Shown here: one piece after another, positions 50,113 through 60,256 of the stretch
Position numbering within the stretch: the stretch's first letter is position 1
Layout: every line of letters begins with the position of its first letter
Assembly (NCBI RefSeq): GCF_000173775.1
Contig: NZ_ACCD01000005.1
Span: forward strand, 99,450-163,449
DNA length: 64,000 nt
Direction: 5' to 3'
Source: Yersinia rohdei ATCC 43380
GTDB lineage: Bacteria; Pseudomonadota; Gammaproteobacteria; Enterobacterales; Enterobacteriaceae
The notes under the pieces: model-generated
The model's database searches: none
Told to the model about the DNA's origin: nothing
Seen by the model: only the letters and a program-made list of their open reading frames with translations
Position numbers and translations under genes: made by a program

Positions 50113-50576
50113 GCGCCATTCCCCAATGTAAGTTTTTTTATTTCTTCGCTATCTGGTTGATAGGTATTTAATCGGCCGCGAGCAACCTGCTTACCAGCGA
50201 TGCTGATGCCGCACTCAAAACTGCCAATCTTTTCATCTTGTAGGATTAAATTGACACAAATGTGCAGCTCACTGCCCGCGGGGAATACCGGTAAGTCACA
50301 GCTAATGGCTCGCCCACCGAGCAACATCCCTATGGTCGGTGGTATTGCTTGCTCCAAACCATGCCAGCCACGCCATACCCCAATAGTCTGCGCCATTAAT
50401 TCGACAGCAAACCAATTAGGGAGGCAGCCTTGAGCATCAAGGAAAGGCGCAAGAACGCCATCCTCACCCAAGGTGACTCTGCATTCAGCAAATGCCTCAC
50501 CCACGTCATGGAGGGTATCCAGCATCACCATAGGTGATTGATGGGGTAAGTAATGTTGGGCGGAGTAATACGCCAT
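50109..50576 (-). CDS. apeP: Hot-dog dehydratase, ApeP-like
   Basis: 155 residues, HotDog fold (ApeP family, related to FabZ). YLPHQSPMVMLD and NWFAVELMAQTIG (general acid Glu) are the two active-site segments. With ApeI it dehydrates 3-hydroxyacyl-ACPs to build the conjugated chain. Starts in a one-base overlap with apeO and overlaps apeQ by 4 bp. Confidence 0.88.
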   Translation of the reverse strand: MAYYSAQHYLPHQSPMVMLDTLHDVGEAFAECRVTLGEDGVLAPFLDAQGCLPNWFAVELMAQTIGVWRGWHGLEQAIPPTIGMLLGGRAISCDLPVFPAGSELHICVNLILQDEKIGSFECGISIAGKQVARGRLNTYQPDSEEIKKLTLGNGA

Positions 50577-51760
50577 CAGCTGGCTCCCAATATCAAACAG
50601 GCGTTATTGCCGCCAAAAGCGAATGAGTTAGACAAAATCACCGGTGTTGCTAGCTTTGCTGGCCCAGTCACCAAATTAATCTCGGCTAATGTCGTGTCTC
50701 GAGAACTATCTGTAAAATCTTGTACTGGCAAAGGTAAACCATGACTCAACATCAGCCAGCTTAATGCGGCTTCGGTGGCTCCGGCAGCCCCTAACGTATG
50801 GCCGGTAAGATGTTTGGTTGAACTACAGGGCACCTGATGGCCAAAGACTCGATTCACCACTTGTGCTTCTACCTGGTCATTTAATCGTGTCGCCGTGCCG
50901 TGCAAATTAATGTAGCCCACGTCCGCTGGCTGCAATTTAGCCTGTTTTAATGCCATTCTGATAGCTTGCTCTGCTCCGAGCCCTTCAGGATGGGGAGCCG
51001 ACATATGCCAGGCATCGGAAGACTCACCGACACCGAGCAAAGCAACAGGTGCGGGTTCACGTGACAATAAAATTAGCGCGGCCGCCTCACCGACGTTGAT
51101 CCCTTTGCGCGCAGCAGCAAATGGGGTGCAGCGCCCAGCCGACAAGGACTCAAGGCTATGAAAGCCATTGATCGGCATGCGGCACAGGCTATCTGCACCA
51201 CCGACAATGGCTGCATCGACTATTCCTGACTCTATCAGGCGCTTACCGCTGATAATCGCCCGCACACTGGAAGAGCACGCGGTGGAAATGGTATAGCTCG
51301 GGCCAGTCAAACCTAAATAGCGGGAGAGAAAAATGCTCGGGTCACCTAACTCCTGCTGTTGATAATCATATCCGGGCGGAAATTGCCCCGCGTTTTCACC
51401 CGATCCCGGCTGAAATTCCCTGACCGCCCTTTCACCTTCAAAAATACCCGAGGTACTGGTGCCCATAATCACCGCCACGCGGGATGCGCCATAGCGAATG
51501 ATGCAGGCAGAAACCTCGGCTTGAATCTGTAACAAGGCGGCCAGTAACAACCTGTTATTGCGACTGTTATGTTGTGAAAGCGGCACCGGTATTGGCGGTA
51601 ACTCAGTATTTACTGCACCCAGCCAAATAGGTGAATCCTCCACCAGCCAGCCTTGCTGAAGTGCCATTCCCGGAGCTTGCCCAGAGGTGAGATTCTGACT
51701 CACCTCTGACAAAGTGCTGCCTAATGCATTAACCATCCCAACAGCAGAGAAATAAACCAT
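50576..51760 (-). CDS. apeO: 3-oxoacyl-ACP synthase, ApeO-like
   Basis: 394 residues. Complete ketosynthase triad: Cys in STACSSSVRAI near residue 163, His in NLHGTATRLND near residue 290 and GHTLGAAGATE near residue 326. It is a second active condensing enzyme of the cluster, probably working with the Cys-less ApeC-like partner. Follows apeN by 5 bp. Confidence 0.9.
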   Translation of the reverse strand: MVYFSAVGMVNALGSTLSEVSQNLTSGQAPGMALQQGWLVEDSPIWLGAVNTELPPIPVPLSQHNSRNNRLLLAALLQIQAEVSACIIRYGASRVAVIMGTSTSGIFEGERAVREFQPGSGENAGQFPPGYDYQQQELGDPSIFLSRYLGLTGPSYTISTACSSSVRAIISGKRLIESGIVDAAIVGGADSLCRMPINGFHSLESLSAGRCTPFAAARKGINVGEAAALILLSREPAPVALLGVGESSDAWHMSAPHPEGLGAEQAIRMALKQAKLQPADVGYINLHGTATRLNDQVEAQVVNRVFGHQVPCSSTKHLTGHTLGAAGATEAALSWLMLSHGLPLPVQDFTDSSRDTTLAEINLVTGPAKLATPVILSNSFAFGGNNACLILGAS

Positions 51761-51765
51761 AACAA

Positions 51766-52338
51766 TCAGCCCTCTACATTCTGGATGCTAATAAAGTAGT
51801 GGAACACAAATTGTTCAATGGCCACCGGCTTACGCACGCTACCTGACATTTGGTAGCTAATCTCTGTCACTATTTGGCCTTTATCATCAAACAGTCTGCG
51901 TTTATCACCCTCATCCACCAGCCGCCAATTTGCAGGTAACAGTGGGCGCCATGATTCAATGTGCCAATAACTGAGCATAATATCGGCAAGAACTTGATTT
52001 GCTGGGGGTAGCCCTACAATTTTTATACTTTGTTCCAGCTGAATACCCCGTTTGTCATAGGAAACTTTAAACAAACGGATCCCCAGTGGTGACAACCCAA
52101 CCAAGGTTAAACGCTGCCCATCCGCATGGAGTAATACCAATAATGACTGCTGCTTACCCTGCGCTGTTGCCGTCAATAATTGCTGTTGATTGATAGGCTC
52201 CGATATCATCGGTTGCGGTAAGTCCACCCTCACCCCGGGCTTAAGCCAGGCTTTAGGTTGGGTTTGATCCGGCGAGCTTACGCACCCAACAATCAACAGA
52301 ATCAACATTAACAATACGCCACTGCGTTTATAATTCAC
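51766..52338 (-). CDS. apeN: DUF3261 lipoprotein, ApeN-like
   Basis: 190 residues. Lipobox LIVGC with the acylated Cys at residue 19. The rest is a compact beta-rich domain of the DUF3261 type found next to MMPL exporters in APE clusters. Presumably acts at the outer membrane in polyene delivery. Overlaps apeM by 11 bp. Confidence 0.85.
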   Translation of the reverse strand: MNYKRSGVLLMLILLIVGCVSSPDQTQPKAWLKPGVRVDLPQPMISEPINQQQLLTATAQGKQQSLLVLLHADGQRLTLVGLSPLGIRLFKVSYDKRGIQLEQSIKIVGLPPANQVLADIMLSYWHIESWRPLLPANWRLVDEGDKRRLFDDKGQIVTEISYQMSGSVRKPVAIEQFVFHYFISIQNVEG

Positions 52339-54667
52339 GCCCGCTCTCCTTGGGGGTTGGCAGCGCCAAAGGCGCTAATAAAAAGGCGGTAAATACGCCA
52401 CTGCTCAGTACAATGCCAAAGCTACTGATAGCTTGCGTGTGACTGAATACCAGCATGCCGAAAGTCAGCTGGGTGGTGAATACCGCCATAAAGATGGCAA
52501 ACATCGAGGTAGCTGGTGTCCCGCGGGGGTTGGTAAAGAATAGGGTATAATTGATGCCAATCCCAAGAACCAATATCAATGCCAGTAACGAAAAGAGATT
52601 CAATGAATGACCGGTAAAAGAAAGTACCGCCAGCCCCATCCCCAATGAAAGGAAGGTCGGAGTAATACAGTACAAACCGCGACGAAGCCCCAAACGCCAA
52701 CAATAGACAACCGCTATAGCAATGGCAGAAATGAGTAGCAGCCATGATAAATAAGCACGGTAAAGGGAAAACAGCTCATTAAATTCTGTTTTCCTGTCAA
52801 CCCAAGAGACGCCGGGTACGGATGTTGCCAGCTGTTGCAAAGCGGTAGGATGACTAACGCCACTTACCGGCACCAACATTGCCGTTTGCCCGTCCGGCAA
52901 TGAGAGCCACAGCAATCGCCAGCCTTCACTTACAACAGAACCAAGCCACTGCTCTGGCGTTACCCACACCTGCTGACTACCTTCTACCGGCATTTTTGGC
53001 AAGGAAACACTCACGCCTGCTTGTTGCAATTTTTGGATAATGCTCGGCGCAGTTTGCTCAAGCAACGCCAGATTTTGCTGCTGGCGCAATAGTGATGGCA
53101 GTGGCAGCACGCGGTAATTCTCAAGCCAGCCGGCCTGTTTAGCCTCTAACAGATGAGGAGAAAATTGCTCTAAGCGTTGCAATGCTTGCTCAGTATTATC
53201 GCCATAAACCACAAACCACTTTTGGTCACTGTGCTGCCCAGTCAGTGCTGCAATACGCTGTTCCTGCTGCTGGAACTCACGCGGCATCGCCTGTAATTCG
53301 CTGATATCGTCATTAACTTTTAAAGTAGCTATCCCGCTGATAATCAAAACAATAATGATTCCAGGCAAGCCAAATCGTAATGCCCGGTTGTTTTGCCAGA
53401 GAGCTAACCATAGATAAATCAACTTTAAACTGGGTACTGGGCGAACCGGTAATCGTTTTGCGAGTATGGGGTACCAGCACATCACAGTGATACAGGCGGC
53501 GGTTAAACCCGCGGCGGCAAATACTGCCAATTGCTGTAATCCAGGGAAAGGGGCAATAAGTAAGATTAAATAAGCAGTTACTGTGGTCAATAGTGCCATT
53601 GACAACGCAGGGAAGAGTTTTTTCAAACTCTCTAATGGCGTTATTTGCTTGCCATGTGCCATGCGGTCTGTCAGGTAATAAAGGGTGTAATCAGCTGAAA
53701 TCCCTATAATGCTGGCGCTCAATACCAGAGTCATCACATGGACTTCACCAAAGACAAGTAACGTTGCGACTGCCCCCGCCAATGCCCCAATGGTGATTGA
53801 TAGCAGACATAAGCCAAGTGGTAACAGGGATTTGAACATGATAAGGATCAGCAGAAACACGCCAACCACCGATATCACACCGATGGTCGAGATGTCACTT
53901 TCAGCTTGCTGACTGGCGTAATTACTGTAAAAAATCGTCCCGCGTTCCAGTACTTCAGTACCAGGCCAGCGCTCTTGAAGTTGTTGTTTTAATGCAGCTA
54001 ATGACTCAACAGTGCTACGTGCACTGGCCATATCATAGGACGAAGCCCGTAATTCTCCGTGAATTAAATACCATTCGCGCCCGTGGCTCTCTTTCGCCAC
54101 CAACCATCCCTTATTAAGGCTTAATGTCCCGCTGTTTTGCTGTTGCGCCAGTTGTGAACCACGAACCAGCAACAATGGGTCATGCTGCAACTCTTTACCA
54201 CTTACGCCAGCAAATGCCGAGTACGCCTGCCCGAGTATCCATTGTGCTTGCGCGTCGCCGCCCTTACTCAGCCGCAGACGTGTTGCATCATCAAGTAGCA
54301 CATTGCGGTGCTGAAAGAAAAAAGCCCCCCACTCTTGTAGCCGTTGGGCGGTCATTTCACCGCTGACCTGATGCAGTTCTGGCATTTTTTGCAACTGCTG
54401 TAACCACCAGTTCACTGGGGCTAATGTGTCTTGCGCAGGGCTAACCAGCCATACTAATTGGCGATCAAGGCGCTGGTTAAACCCTTCGGTCAGTTCAGCA
54501 GGAACACCCGCTAACTCCTGTTTTGGCAACAGCGCTAAAACACTGCTGTTAATCTGACTACGGGGGATCAGCCAGAGTAATGTTGCCAATAAGAGTAAAC
54601 AGACCAGTAACCAGCCGATAGCCAGTTTTCGATGGCAATCAGTGCGCAAAAAGCTGCTGTTCGGCAT
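52328..54667 (-). CDS. apeM: MMPL/RND-type exporter, ApeM-like
   Basis: 779 residues. Twelve membrane segments in two halves, each with a large periplasmic domain after the first helix; motifs ISADYTLYYLTDR near residue 315 and GINYTLFFTNPRG near residue 700 mark the two halves. It probably extracts the polyene lipid from the inner membrane. Overlaps apeL by 29 bp. Confidence 0.9.
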   Translation of the reverse strand: MPNSSFLRTDCHRKLAIGWLLVCLLLLATLLWLIPRSQINSSVLALLPKQELAGVPAELTEGFNQRLDRQLVWLVSPAQDTLAPVNWWLQQLQKMPELHQVSGEMTAQRLQEWGAFFFQHRNVLLDDATRLRLSKGGDAQAQWILGQAYSAFAGVSGKELQHDPLLLVRGSQLAQQQNSGTLSLNKGWLVAKESHGREWYLIHGELRASSYDMASARSTVESLAALKQQLQERWPGTEVLERGTIFYSNYASQQAESDISTIGVISVVGVFLLILIMFKSLLPLGLCLLSITIGALAGAVATLLVFGEVHVMTLVLSASIIGISADYTLYYLTDRMAHGKQITPLESLKKLFPALSMALLTTVTAYLILLIAPFPGLQQLAVFAAAGLTAACITVMCWYPILAKRLPVRPVPSLKLIYLWLALWQNNRALRFGLPGIIIVLIISGIATLKVNDDISELQAMPREFQQQEQRIAALTGQHSDQKWFVVYGDNTEQALQRLEQFSPHLLEAKQAGWLENYRVLPLPSLLRQQQNLALLEQTAPSIIQKLQQAGVSVSLPKMPVEGSQQVWVTPEQWLGSVVSEGWRLLWLSLPDGQTAMLVPVSGVSHPTALQQLATSVPGVSWVDRKTEFNELFSLYRAYLSWLLLISAIAIAVVYCWRLGLRRGLYCITPTFLSLGMGLAVLSFTGHSLNLFSLLALILVLGIGINYTLFFTNPRGTPATSMFAIFMAVFTTQLTFGMLVFSHTQAISSFGIVLSSGVFTAFLLAPLALPTPKESGREL

Positions 54668-55244
54668 GGCTCAGTATCTTAGGTTCAGTGAGTTGATTGA
54701 AAAAGCGGATGTGGGTTCCATCGCCCTGCATATCTTCTATATCAATAGTTTCGAGAAAGAACTGACCGTGTAACGTGATGGTTTTAAACAGTTTATCCAA
54801 TGGCGTTGTTTTCGGCGTTAGCACTAACACCCACTTATCCTGACCAAGGTCAGTAAAGGCCAAGGTGAAATTTTGTTCCAGAACAGAGGTATCGGCATGA
54901 AACAGTGCCGTTAATAAGTGATTAAACTGGAACATTTGAGGATTGCTGTCAGCAGTAATTACCTGTGAGGGCTGGCCTGCCATGGTTTGCACCATACGCT
55001 TATCATCAAGTAATAGTGTCAGGGCAAAAGGTTGCTGCTGTGACCACCAAAGACCTTTCTCACGTGAAATCAATAAATTACCATTTGATTTCAATGGTTT
55101 ATCCATACCACTTATGCTGCGCTGTTGTTCAAAATTAGCACGCAACACTGGCTGCTCACTGAATCGTTGCTGCAAAGATGACAGTGTTACCGCATAGGTA
55201 TTGATGCTTAGGCAAAGCAATAGAATTGTCAGAATAGATTTCAT
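54639..55244 (-). CDS. apeL: LolA-like periplasmic lipid carrier, ApeL-like
   Basis: 201 residues. Signal peptide MKSILTILLLCLSINTYA, then a LolA-like half-barrel: LRANFEQQRSISGMDKPLKS near residue 34. It is proposed to shuttle the aryl-polyene lipid across the periplasm. Overlaps apeK by 4 bp and apeM by 29 bp. Confidence 0.9.
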   Translation of the reverse strand: MKSILTILLLCLSINTYAVTLSSLQQRFSEQPVLRANFEQQRSISGMDKPLKSNGNLLISREKGLWWSQQQPFALTLLLDDKRMVQTMAGQPSQVITADSNPQMFQFNHLLTALFHADTSVLEQNFTLAFTDLGQDKWVLVLTPKTTPLDKLFKTITLHGQFFLETIDIEDMQGDGTHIRFFNQLTEPKILSHAEQQLFAH

Positions 55245-55669
55245 AAAGTGATACCCATTTTTTCCAGCAGCACCGGTGGAGAAACAAAATTCATTTCTTT
55301 TGTCGATTCCTTCACTGCAACCTGAATGGTGTATCCCGTGGTCATCCGCTTGCCGCTATTAGCATCATAAATCTGGTAACCGATACGTAAGCGGTTTTCG
55401 TATTCTTCAATAGAAGCGCAAATATGAATCCGCTGTTCAAATTCAAGCGGGGCAATATATTTCACTCTTGTATCAACGATTGGCCATACATAGCCTGAAG
55501 CTTGCATCGCGCGATAGCCATAATCAATTTGGTTGAGTAATGCCTCACGGGCGATTTCAAAATAACGGAAATAATTGCCATGCCACACAACCCCCATAGG
55601 GTCGATATCATGGAAAGGAATATTGTGAACTATCCGGGTAGTAAAACGCGGGTCATCAGGTAAATTCAT
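55241..55669 (-). CDS. apeK: Acyl-ACP thioesterase, ApeK-like
   Basis: 142 residues, HotDog thioesterase of the 4-hydroxybenzoyl-CoA type. IPFHDIDPMGVVWHGNYFRYFE near residue 13 holds the catalytic Asp and the substrate-binding His/Asn. Start at 55669 (ATGA overlap with apeJ) with AAGGAAA upstream; an earlier frame start at 55708 lies wholly within apeJ. It releases the chain or acts as editing thioesterase. Confidence 0.88.
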   Translation of the reverse strand: MNLPDDPRFTTRIVHNIPFHDIDPMGVVWHGNYFRYFEIAREALLNQIDYGYRAMQASGYVWPIVDTRVKYIAPLEFEQRIHICASIEEYENRLRIGYQIYDANSGKRMTTGYTIQVAVKESTKEMNFVSPPVLLEKMGITL

Positions 55670-57432
55670 TTCACGGATTTCCTTGGTTTTTCGTCGCTTA
55701 AATGCCAAAAATCATAAAAATTAAACCAATCAAGCGGCGCTAATAAACTGTAATGTTCCAAACGAGCTGCGTAGCTATCCACTGCTTGTTGCAACGCTGC
55801 CTGGCGATTTGCTCGCGGTAATATCAGTGGATCGGCGAAAGGCTCGAAGTAAACATGCAATCGGGCAGAAGAAACTGAGTTAGTGCTGTTTGCAGGTGAG
55901 TTCGGCAGTTTTTCCCTGGCGAGTTTTAAACCAAACATCAAAAATACAGGACACCGCAAGGCCGAAGCCAAAGCAAATGGCCCGACAGGGAAAGGCGCTG
56001 GATGGCCTAAAAATGAGCTCCAGATAACTCTGGGTTGGTCATCTCGCTGATAGGGGCTGACAGAAGTTCTGTCACCGACAATAGCGACCCACTCACCTTG
56101 GTCTAGCTTTTGCCGTAACAATATGGCTGTATCAGGCCCAATAGACGTAACTTGAATCAAGTTAATAAGTGCATGTGGGTTAATTTCTTGCATCACTTGG
56201 TTAAAACGCGCCGCATGGTGAGTGAAAACTAAAGCATTAACTTTCACACCAACTGATAACTCAGCCAAAGCTCGGCAAGATTCAATATCCCCTAAATGGG
56301 AGGCCAAAATTAGCGCCCCCTGACGGCGGGCAATCTGTGCCTTACAGCACTCCCCATCAACCAAAATCACATCTTTATCAACGACTAAATCCCCTTGCCA
56401 ACTGGCCAATTTATCAAGCATAGATTCACCAAAACGCATGAAATGGCGAAAACTATTTAAAGATGTGGGTAGTGGATGGTTTTGCTGTGCGGCAAAATCA
56501 GTAAGTCGTTGTAAATATTGAATTGATGCCCGACGTTGGCGATGGCCGGTAAGCCAAAAATAACCAATAACAGGGTATAGCATCAGATTAAAAGCAGTCC
56601 GCCCCAAAGCTTTGTAACTGCGCAGCATCAAACGCATGCCCCACAATCCACTGCGCTCTTTTGTTTTAGACCAGTGATGTTCAGGCTTTTGTAGATTGCG
56701 TTTAAGTAATGCGGGGATACGCGGCACCATGCCAAAAAATAAGCGCGTGTGCATCCAGGAAATGCGCAGGTTGTCATGCAATGCATCAAAATGCGAAACG
56801 CCATTTTCTGGATAAGTGACCTGTGTTGGCAGGAATCGGCTCTCTGTCCCCTGCCAATATAATCTCACCATAACCTCAGTATCAAAATCCATTCGCGCAC
56901 CCAATGGATGTTGTGCAGCTAAAGCCAGGGTTTCAGCAATCGGATAAACACGAAAACCACACATGCTGTCTTTCAGCGACAAGGACAGTGTTTCGACCCA
57001 CACCCAAAAGTGAGTGATATAGCGCCCATAAAGCCTTGCTTTTGGTACGGAGTCATCATAAACCGGCCGCCCGGAAATCAAACACTGAGGGTGCTTATCT
57101 GCCTCAGCCAGCATGAGGGGGATATCTGATAATTGATGCTGACCATCAGCATCAACTTGTAAACCATGGCTATATCCGTGCTGCTGCGCTATTGCCAATC
57201 CATTCAGAACTGCATTTCCCTTACCACGGTTATCGGCTTGCGTTACCAGCACTACCCAAGAATATTCCGCAGCCAAACGAGCCAACTCATTCGCGGTATC
57301 TGCATCACTGCCATCATCAATTATGAAGCAAGGAAGTTGATAAACAGCCAACTGAGCTAACACACCCGCCATAGTGTGGCCATGATTGAAACAGGGAATA
57401 ACAATGCACGGCATGAAAGAGATTACTGACAT
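55666..57432 (-). CDS. apeJ: Glycosyltransferase 2-acyltransferase fusion, ApeJ-like
   Basis: 588 residues. The first half (about 1-230) is a GT2 glycosyltransferase: PCIVIPCFNHGHTMAGVLAQ and the metal DXD in LQVDADGQHQLS near residue 96. The second half is a lysophospholipid-acyltransferase-like domain: LASHLGDIESCRALAE near residue 376 with the HX4D motif. It likely attaches the polyene to a lipid-linked sugar carrier. Overlaps apeI by 10 bp. Confidence 0.9.
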   Translation of the reverse strand: MSVISFMPCIVIPCFNHGHTMAGVLAQLAVYQLPCFIIDDGSDADTANELARLAAEYSWVVLVTQADNRGKGNAVLNGLAIAQQHGYSHGLQVDADGQHQLSDIPLMLAEADKHPQCLISGRPVYDDSVPKARLYGRYITHFWVWVETLSLSLKDSMCGFRVYPIAETLALAAQHPLGARMDFDTEVMVRLYWQGTESRFLPTQVTYPENGVSHFDALHDNLRISWMHTRLFFGMVPRIPALLKRNLQKPEHHWSKTKERSGLWGMRLMLRSYKALGRTAFNLMLYPVIGYFWLTGHRQRRASIQYLQRLTDFAAQQNHPLPTSLNSFRHFMRFGESMLDKLASWQGDLVVDKDVILVDGECCKAQIARRQGALILASHLGDIESCRALAELSVGVKVNALVFTHHAARFNQVMQEINPHALINLIQVTSIGPDTAILLRQKLDQGEWVAIVGDRTSVSPYQRDDQPRVIWSSFLGHPAPFPVGPFALASALRCPVFLMFGLKLAREKLPNSPANSTNSVSSARLHVYFEPFADPLILPRANRQAALQQAVDSYAARLEHYSLLAPLDWFNFYDFWHLSDEKPRKSVK

Positions 57433-57770
57433 AGCGATATCTTTCCACTGCTGGCGGTTATTTCGCCGTGGACAAGGTATTTAAACATCAGTTTATGCTT
57501 TGTCCGCTCCCAGTTAAGGACTAATGTCACTTTATCTTCAGGCATCAGGGGGCGCTGAAACTTTACGACGTCAATACTTTTCATCACTGGCAACGGGCCC
57601 AATAACTCATTGACGTAGTGCATAACCCAATTGAGTTGTGCAACACCTGGCAGTATCGGGCAAACAGGGAAGTGCCCACTAAACCACAACAAATCAGCAG
57701 GTAATAAGAGATCAATCGTCGCTAAGTGATCACCTGTTATTTGCTGACTGATGACAACGGGGAACATCAT
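57423..57770 (-). CDS. apeI: 3-hydroxyacyl-ACP dehydratase, ApeI-like (FabZ type)
   Basis: 115 residues, hot-dog fold with the motif GHFPVCPILPGVAQLNW (residues 32-48) including the catalytic His. It dehydrates polyene intermediates. Overlaps apeH by 4 bp. Confidence 0.9.
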   Translation of the reverse strand: MMFPVVISQQITGDHLATIDLLLPADLLWFSGHFPVCPILPGVAQLNWVMHYVNELLGPLPVMKSIDVVKFQRPLMPEDKVTLVLNWERTKHKLMFKYLVHGEITASSGKISLCQ

Positions 57771-59158
57771 AAAAATAACTCCTGTAACCGGGCATAATCA
57801 CGCTTTCCTTGTGGGTTCACTGGTATAACATCAATGACACGCACACGGCGAGGAAGAGAAGCCGGTTCAAGCCAATTACGCAAAGCACTTCGCAATTTTT
57901 GATTGAAAGAACTCATGGTTTCTGTGCAGAGTTGTTCTTTGCCCGCATCCGTCAACACCACGACAGCGGCAATGTTTACTCTCTCATTTTGAGTTAAGAG
58001 TAATACTGTTGCATCGGCAATATCAGGAAGCAAAAGCAGGCGCTGCTCTATCTCAGTCAGCGAAACACGTTTTTCTTCTATTTTAACAATTCGATCTTGG
58101 CGCCCTAACAGATGGAAACCCTGCCCATCATCAGATAGCTCAATAATATCACTCATAGGCATACCGGTTGATTCAGGTATTAGGGCCGAATAGACAGTGA
58201 AAGTATTGTCGCTATTGATATCCAGAGTTATTCCTGAAAAAAACTGCCATGGTTGCTGTGGTTCAAACTGCTGACGATGAGCAATAAGGCCGGTTTCGGT
58301 TGCACCATAAATCTCTGTTGGCAAAATGCCCAAAACAGCCAAAGTAGATTGTGCATCGTGAAAACTGAGCGGGCCGCCAGCCGAGAAGATTTGTTGACAC
58401 TGTATGGGCGGCAATTTCACATCCAGGCGTTTTAGAAATGCAGGGCTACTGATAAATATAGGCGAGCAGCATTCGGGTAAAAATTGAAGTTGCTCATGGT
58501 AGCCAATCAGTTCAGCCTGAAAGGGGATACCCAGTGACAGTGGTAAAAAGATACGAAAAGTTAGCCCATATAAATGTTGGTGGGATACCGATGCAACAAT
58601 CAGTGGGTTATTCGCTCTATCAATATACCGCCCCCATTGCATAGCCAGCCAATGGCTTTCAATATCCAGACCCTCGATAGATTTAACCACTGCTTTAGGC
58701 GCACCAGTAGAACCGGACGTGAACAGAATTAATGAAGCATCAGAAGGCCAGTTAGGCAGTGGACTATAAATAGCCTCGGGGGATACATGTCCTGTAACCA
58801 TAATGCGCGGACATTCAAGATTCAGTTGTTGATCAGTCAGCATGCCATCAAATTCATGAAGTTGCTCTTTGAGAACAGCTTCACGAGCATGACCAAAAAT
58901 AACCGGTGTTTTCTTGCAATACAGCGTGGCCAGTAACGCGACAGTAAACCAATAGCTATTTTCAAAACATAACGCCCAGCGCATATTGGGCAAAAGAGTC
59001 ATTTTATGAGATAGATAGGCAACATCACACCTGAGCTGATTCAAAGTGATAGACTTAGTACCGCACATCGCGATAACCAAAGCATCATCGCGAGAATGAT
59101 CCAGCCAATTAGCCATTGCCAGGTTCACTGTTGTTGAACCCTCTTCCTGATAATCCAT
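57767..59158 (-). CDS. apeH: Aryl-ACP/AMP ligase, ApeH-like
   Basis: 463 residues, ANL superfamily. P-loop-like LILFTSGSTGAPKAVVKS near residue 140, EIYGATETGLIAHRQ near residue 283 and the A8 hinge region GRQDRIVKIEEKRVS near residue 351. It activates the aromatic starter (4-hydroxybenzoate in the E. coli system) and loads an ACP. Its start at 59158 overlaps apeG by 34 bp; a start at 59116 would shorten it. Confidence 0.88.
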   Translation of the reverse strand: MDYQEEGSTTVNLAMANWLDHSRDDALVIAMCGTKSITLNQLRCDVAYLSHKMTLLPNMRWALCFENSYWFTVALLATLYCKKTPVIFGHAREAVLKEQLHEFDGMLTDQQLNLECPRIMVTGHVSPEAIYSPLPNWPSDASLILFTSGSTGAPKAVVKSIEGLDIESHWLAMQWGRYIDRANNPLIVASVSHQHLYGLTFRIFLPLSLGIPFQAELIGYHEQLQFLPECCSPIFISSPAFLKRLDVKLPPIQCQQIFSAGGPLSFHDAQSTLAVLGILPTEIYGATETGLIAHRQQFEPQQPWQFFSGITLDINSDNTFTVYSALIPESTGMPMSDIIELSDDGQGFHLLGRQDRIVKIEEKRVSLTEIEQRLLLLPDIADATVLLLTQNERVNIAAVVVLTDAGKEQLCTETMSSFNQKLRSALRNWLEPASLPRRVRVIDVIPVNPQGKRDYARLQELFL

Positions 59159-59718
59159 TCCAGCCCCATCAAAGAACCAATAAGTAAATAGCTTAACCCG
59201 CCGTTATATAAGGCCCATAAATGCATATCACCGTACAGACAGGTTGCCAGCGCAAGGGTGCCATTGATGACAAAAAAAACGCACCAAACCAGTGTTACCT
59301 TTCGGGTGTATGCCACAGCCAAGGGAGATAATTCAGGTTCAGTCAGTCTTGCTAATCTTTCAATGATGGAAGGGGGGCGAAAGAGAGAATAAGAAAACAA
59401 AGTCAGTAAAAGGATGTTTACCACAACGGGATAAAACAACAACCACTGCGTCTTCCCTAACCCCCAACTGGCTAAAGACAGAATTATGCCCGTCAGTGCC
59501 AGTGCTTTACCCAGCCAAAGTTGTTGTTTGATTTTGCTGCGCACCACAAAAAGCCGCACTGTAAACATTAATAGCAGTATTGGGGCTAATACCTGCATTC
59601 CCCAACGCGTCAAACCAAACCATACCGCCAATGGATATGCTGTAATTGCGACAATGGTGAGGACTTTGAGTAAAGCAGTCAGGCGACCAATGAATAAATT
59701 ACTCTGATTAACTGTCAC
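59125..59718 (-). CDS. apeG: COG4648-type integral membrane protein, ApeG-like
   Basis: 197 residues, about five membrane segments. It belongs with the membrane proteins found in the APE operon next to the acyl carrier proteins; function not known. GTG start (59718). Overlaps apeH by 34 bp. Confidence 0.8.
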   Translation of the reverse strand: MTVNQSNLFIGRLTALLKVLTIVAITAYPLAVWFGLTRWGMQVLAPILLLMFTVRLFVVRSKIKQQLWLGKALALTGIILSLASWGLGKTQWLLFYPVVVNILLLTLFSYSLFRPPSIIERLARLTEPELSPLAVAYTRKVTLVWCVFFVINGTLALATCLYGDMHLWALYNGGLSYLLIGSLMGLEWIIRKRVQQQ

Positions 59719-59731
59719 CTGATGCCACCGT

Positions 59732-59983
59732 TTACGACTTGGCGTTTAGCAAATTATCGACAGCATCGACAATATCTTGAACCGTTCGCACAGACTTGAA
59801 CATTTCCGGCATTATCTTTTTGCCGGTCGCCTTCTGCAAATGTACGACCAGATCGACTGCATCAATGCTGTCTAATTCTAATTCTTCATATAACCGAGAT
59901 TCTGGTTTGATATCAGCGGCATCAAGCTCAAAAAGCTTAACGAGAAGATCTGTAATCTGCTGATAAATTTCTTGTTTTTCCAT
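59732..59983 (-). CDS. apeF: Acyl carrier protein, ApeF-like
   Basis: 83 residues. Phosphopantetheine site ELELDSIDAVDLVV with Ser near residue 38. It carries starter or extender acyl groups. 15 bp after apeE; good upstream ribosome-binding signal is not evident. Confidence 0.93.
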   Translation of the reverse strand: MEKQEIYQQITDLLVKLFELDAADIKPESRLYEELELDSIDAVDLVVHLQKATGKKIMPEMFKSVRTVQDIVDAVDNLLNAKS

Positions 59984-59998
59984 TATTGCAATATCCTG

Positions 59999-60256
59999 TT
60001 AGTTACGCTGCTCAGAAATAAATTTCGCGAGCGTTTCCACCGAATAGAAGTTCTGGCGCATATCTTCACTCTCAGCAGAGAGTACGATGCTATATCGGTT
60101 TTTTAGTGCTAATCCAAGTTCCAGTGCGTCTATTGAATCCAAACCTAAACCATCACCAAATAATGCGGCCTGAGAATCAATATCCTCCACCGACATATCC
60201 TCCAGGTTTAAGGCATCAATAATTAGCTGTTTAATCTCACTACTTAGTAATTCCAT
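59999..60256 (-). CDS. apeE: Acyl carrier protein, ApeE-like
   Basis: 85 residues. Phosphopantetheine site GLGLDSIDALELGLAL with Ser near residue 40. Overlaps apeD by one base (TAATG). The two ACPs of the operon probably take different steps. Confidence 0.93.
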   Translation of the reverse strand: MELLSSEIKQLIIDALNLEDMSVEDIDSQAALFGDGLGLDSIDALELGLALKNRYSIVLSAESEDMRQNFYSVETLAKFISEQRN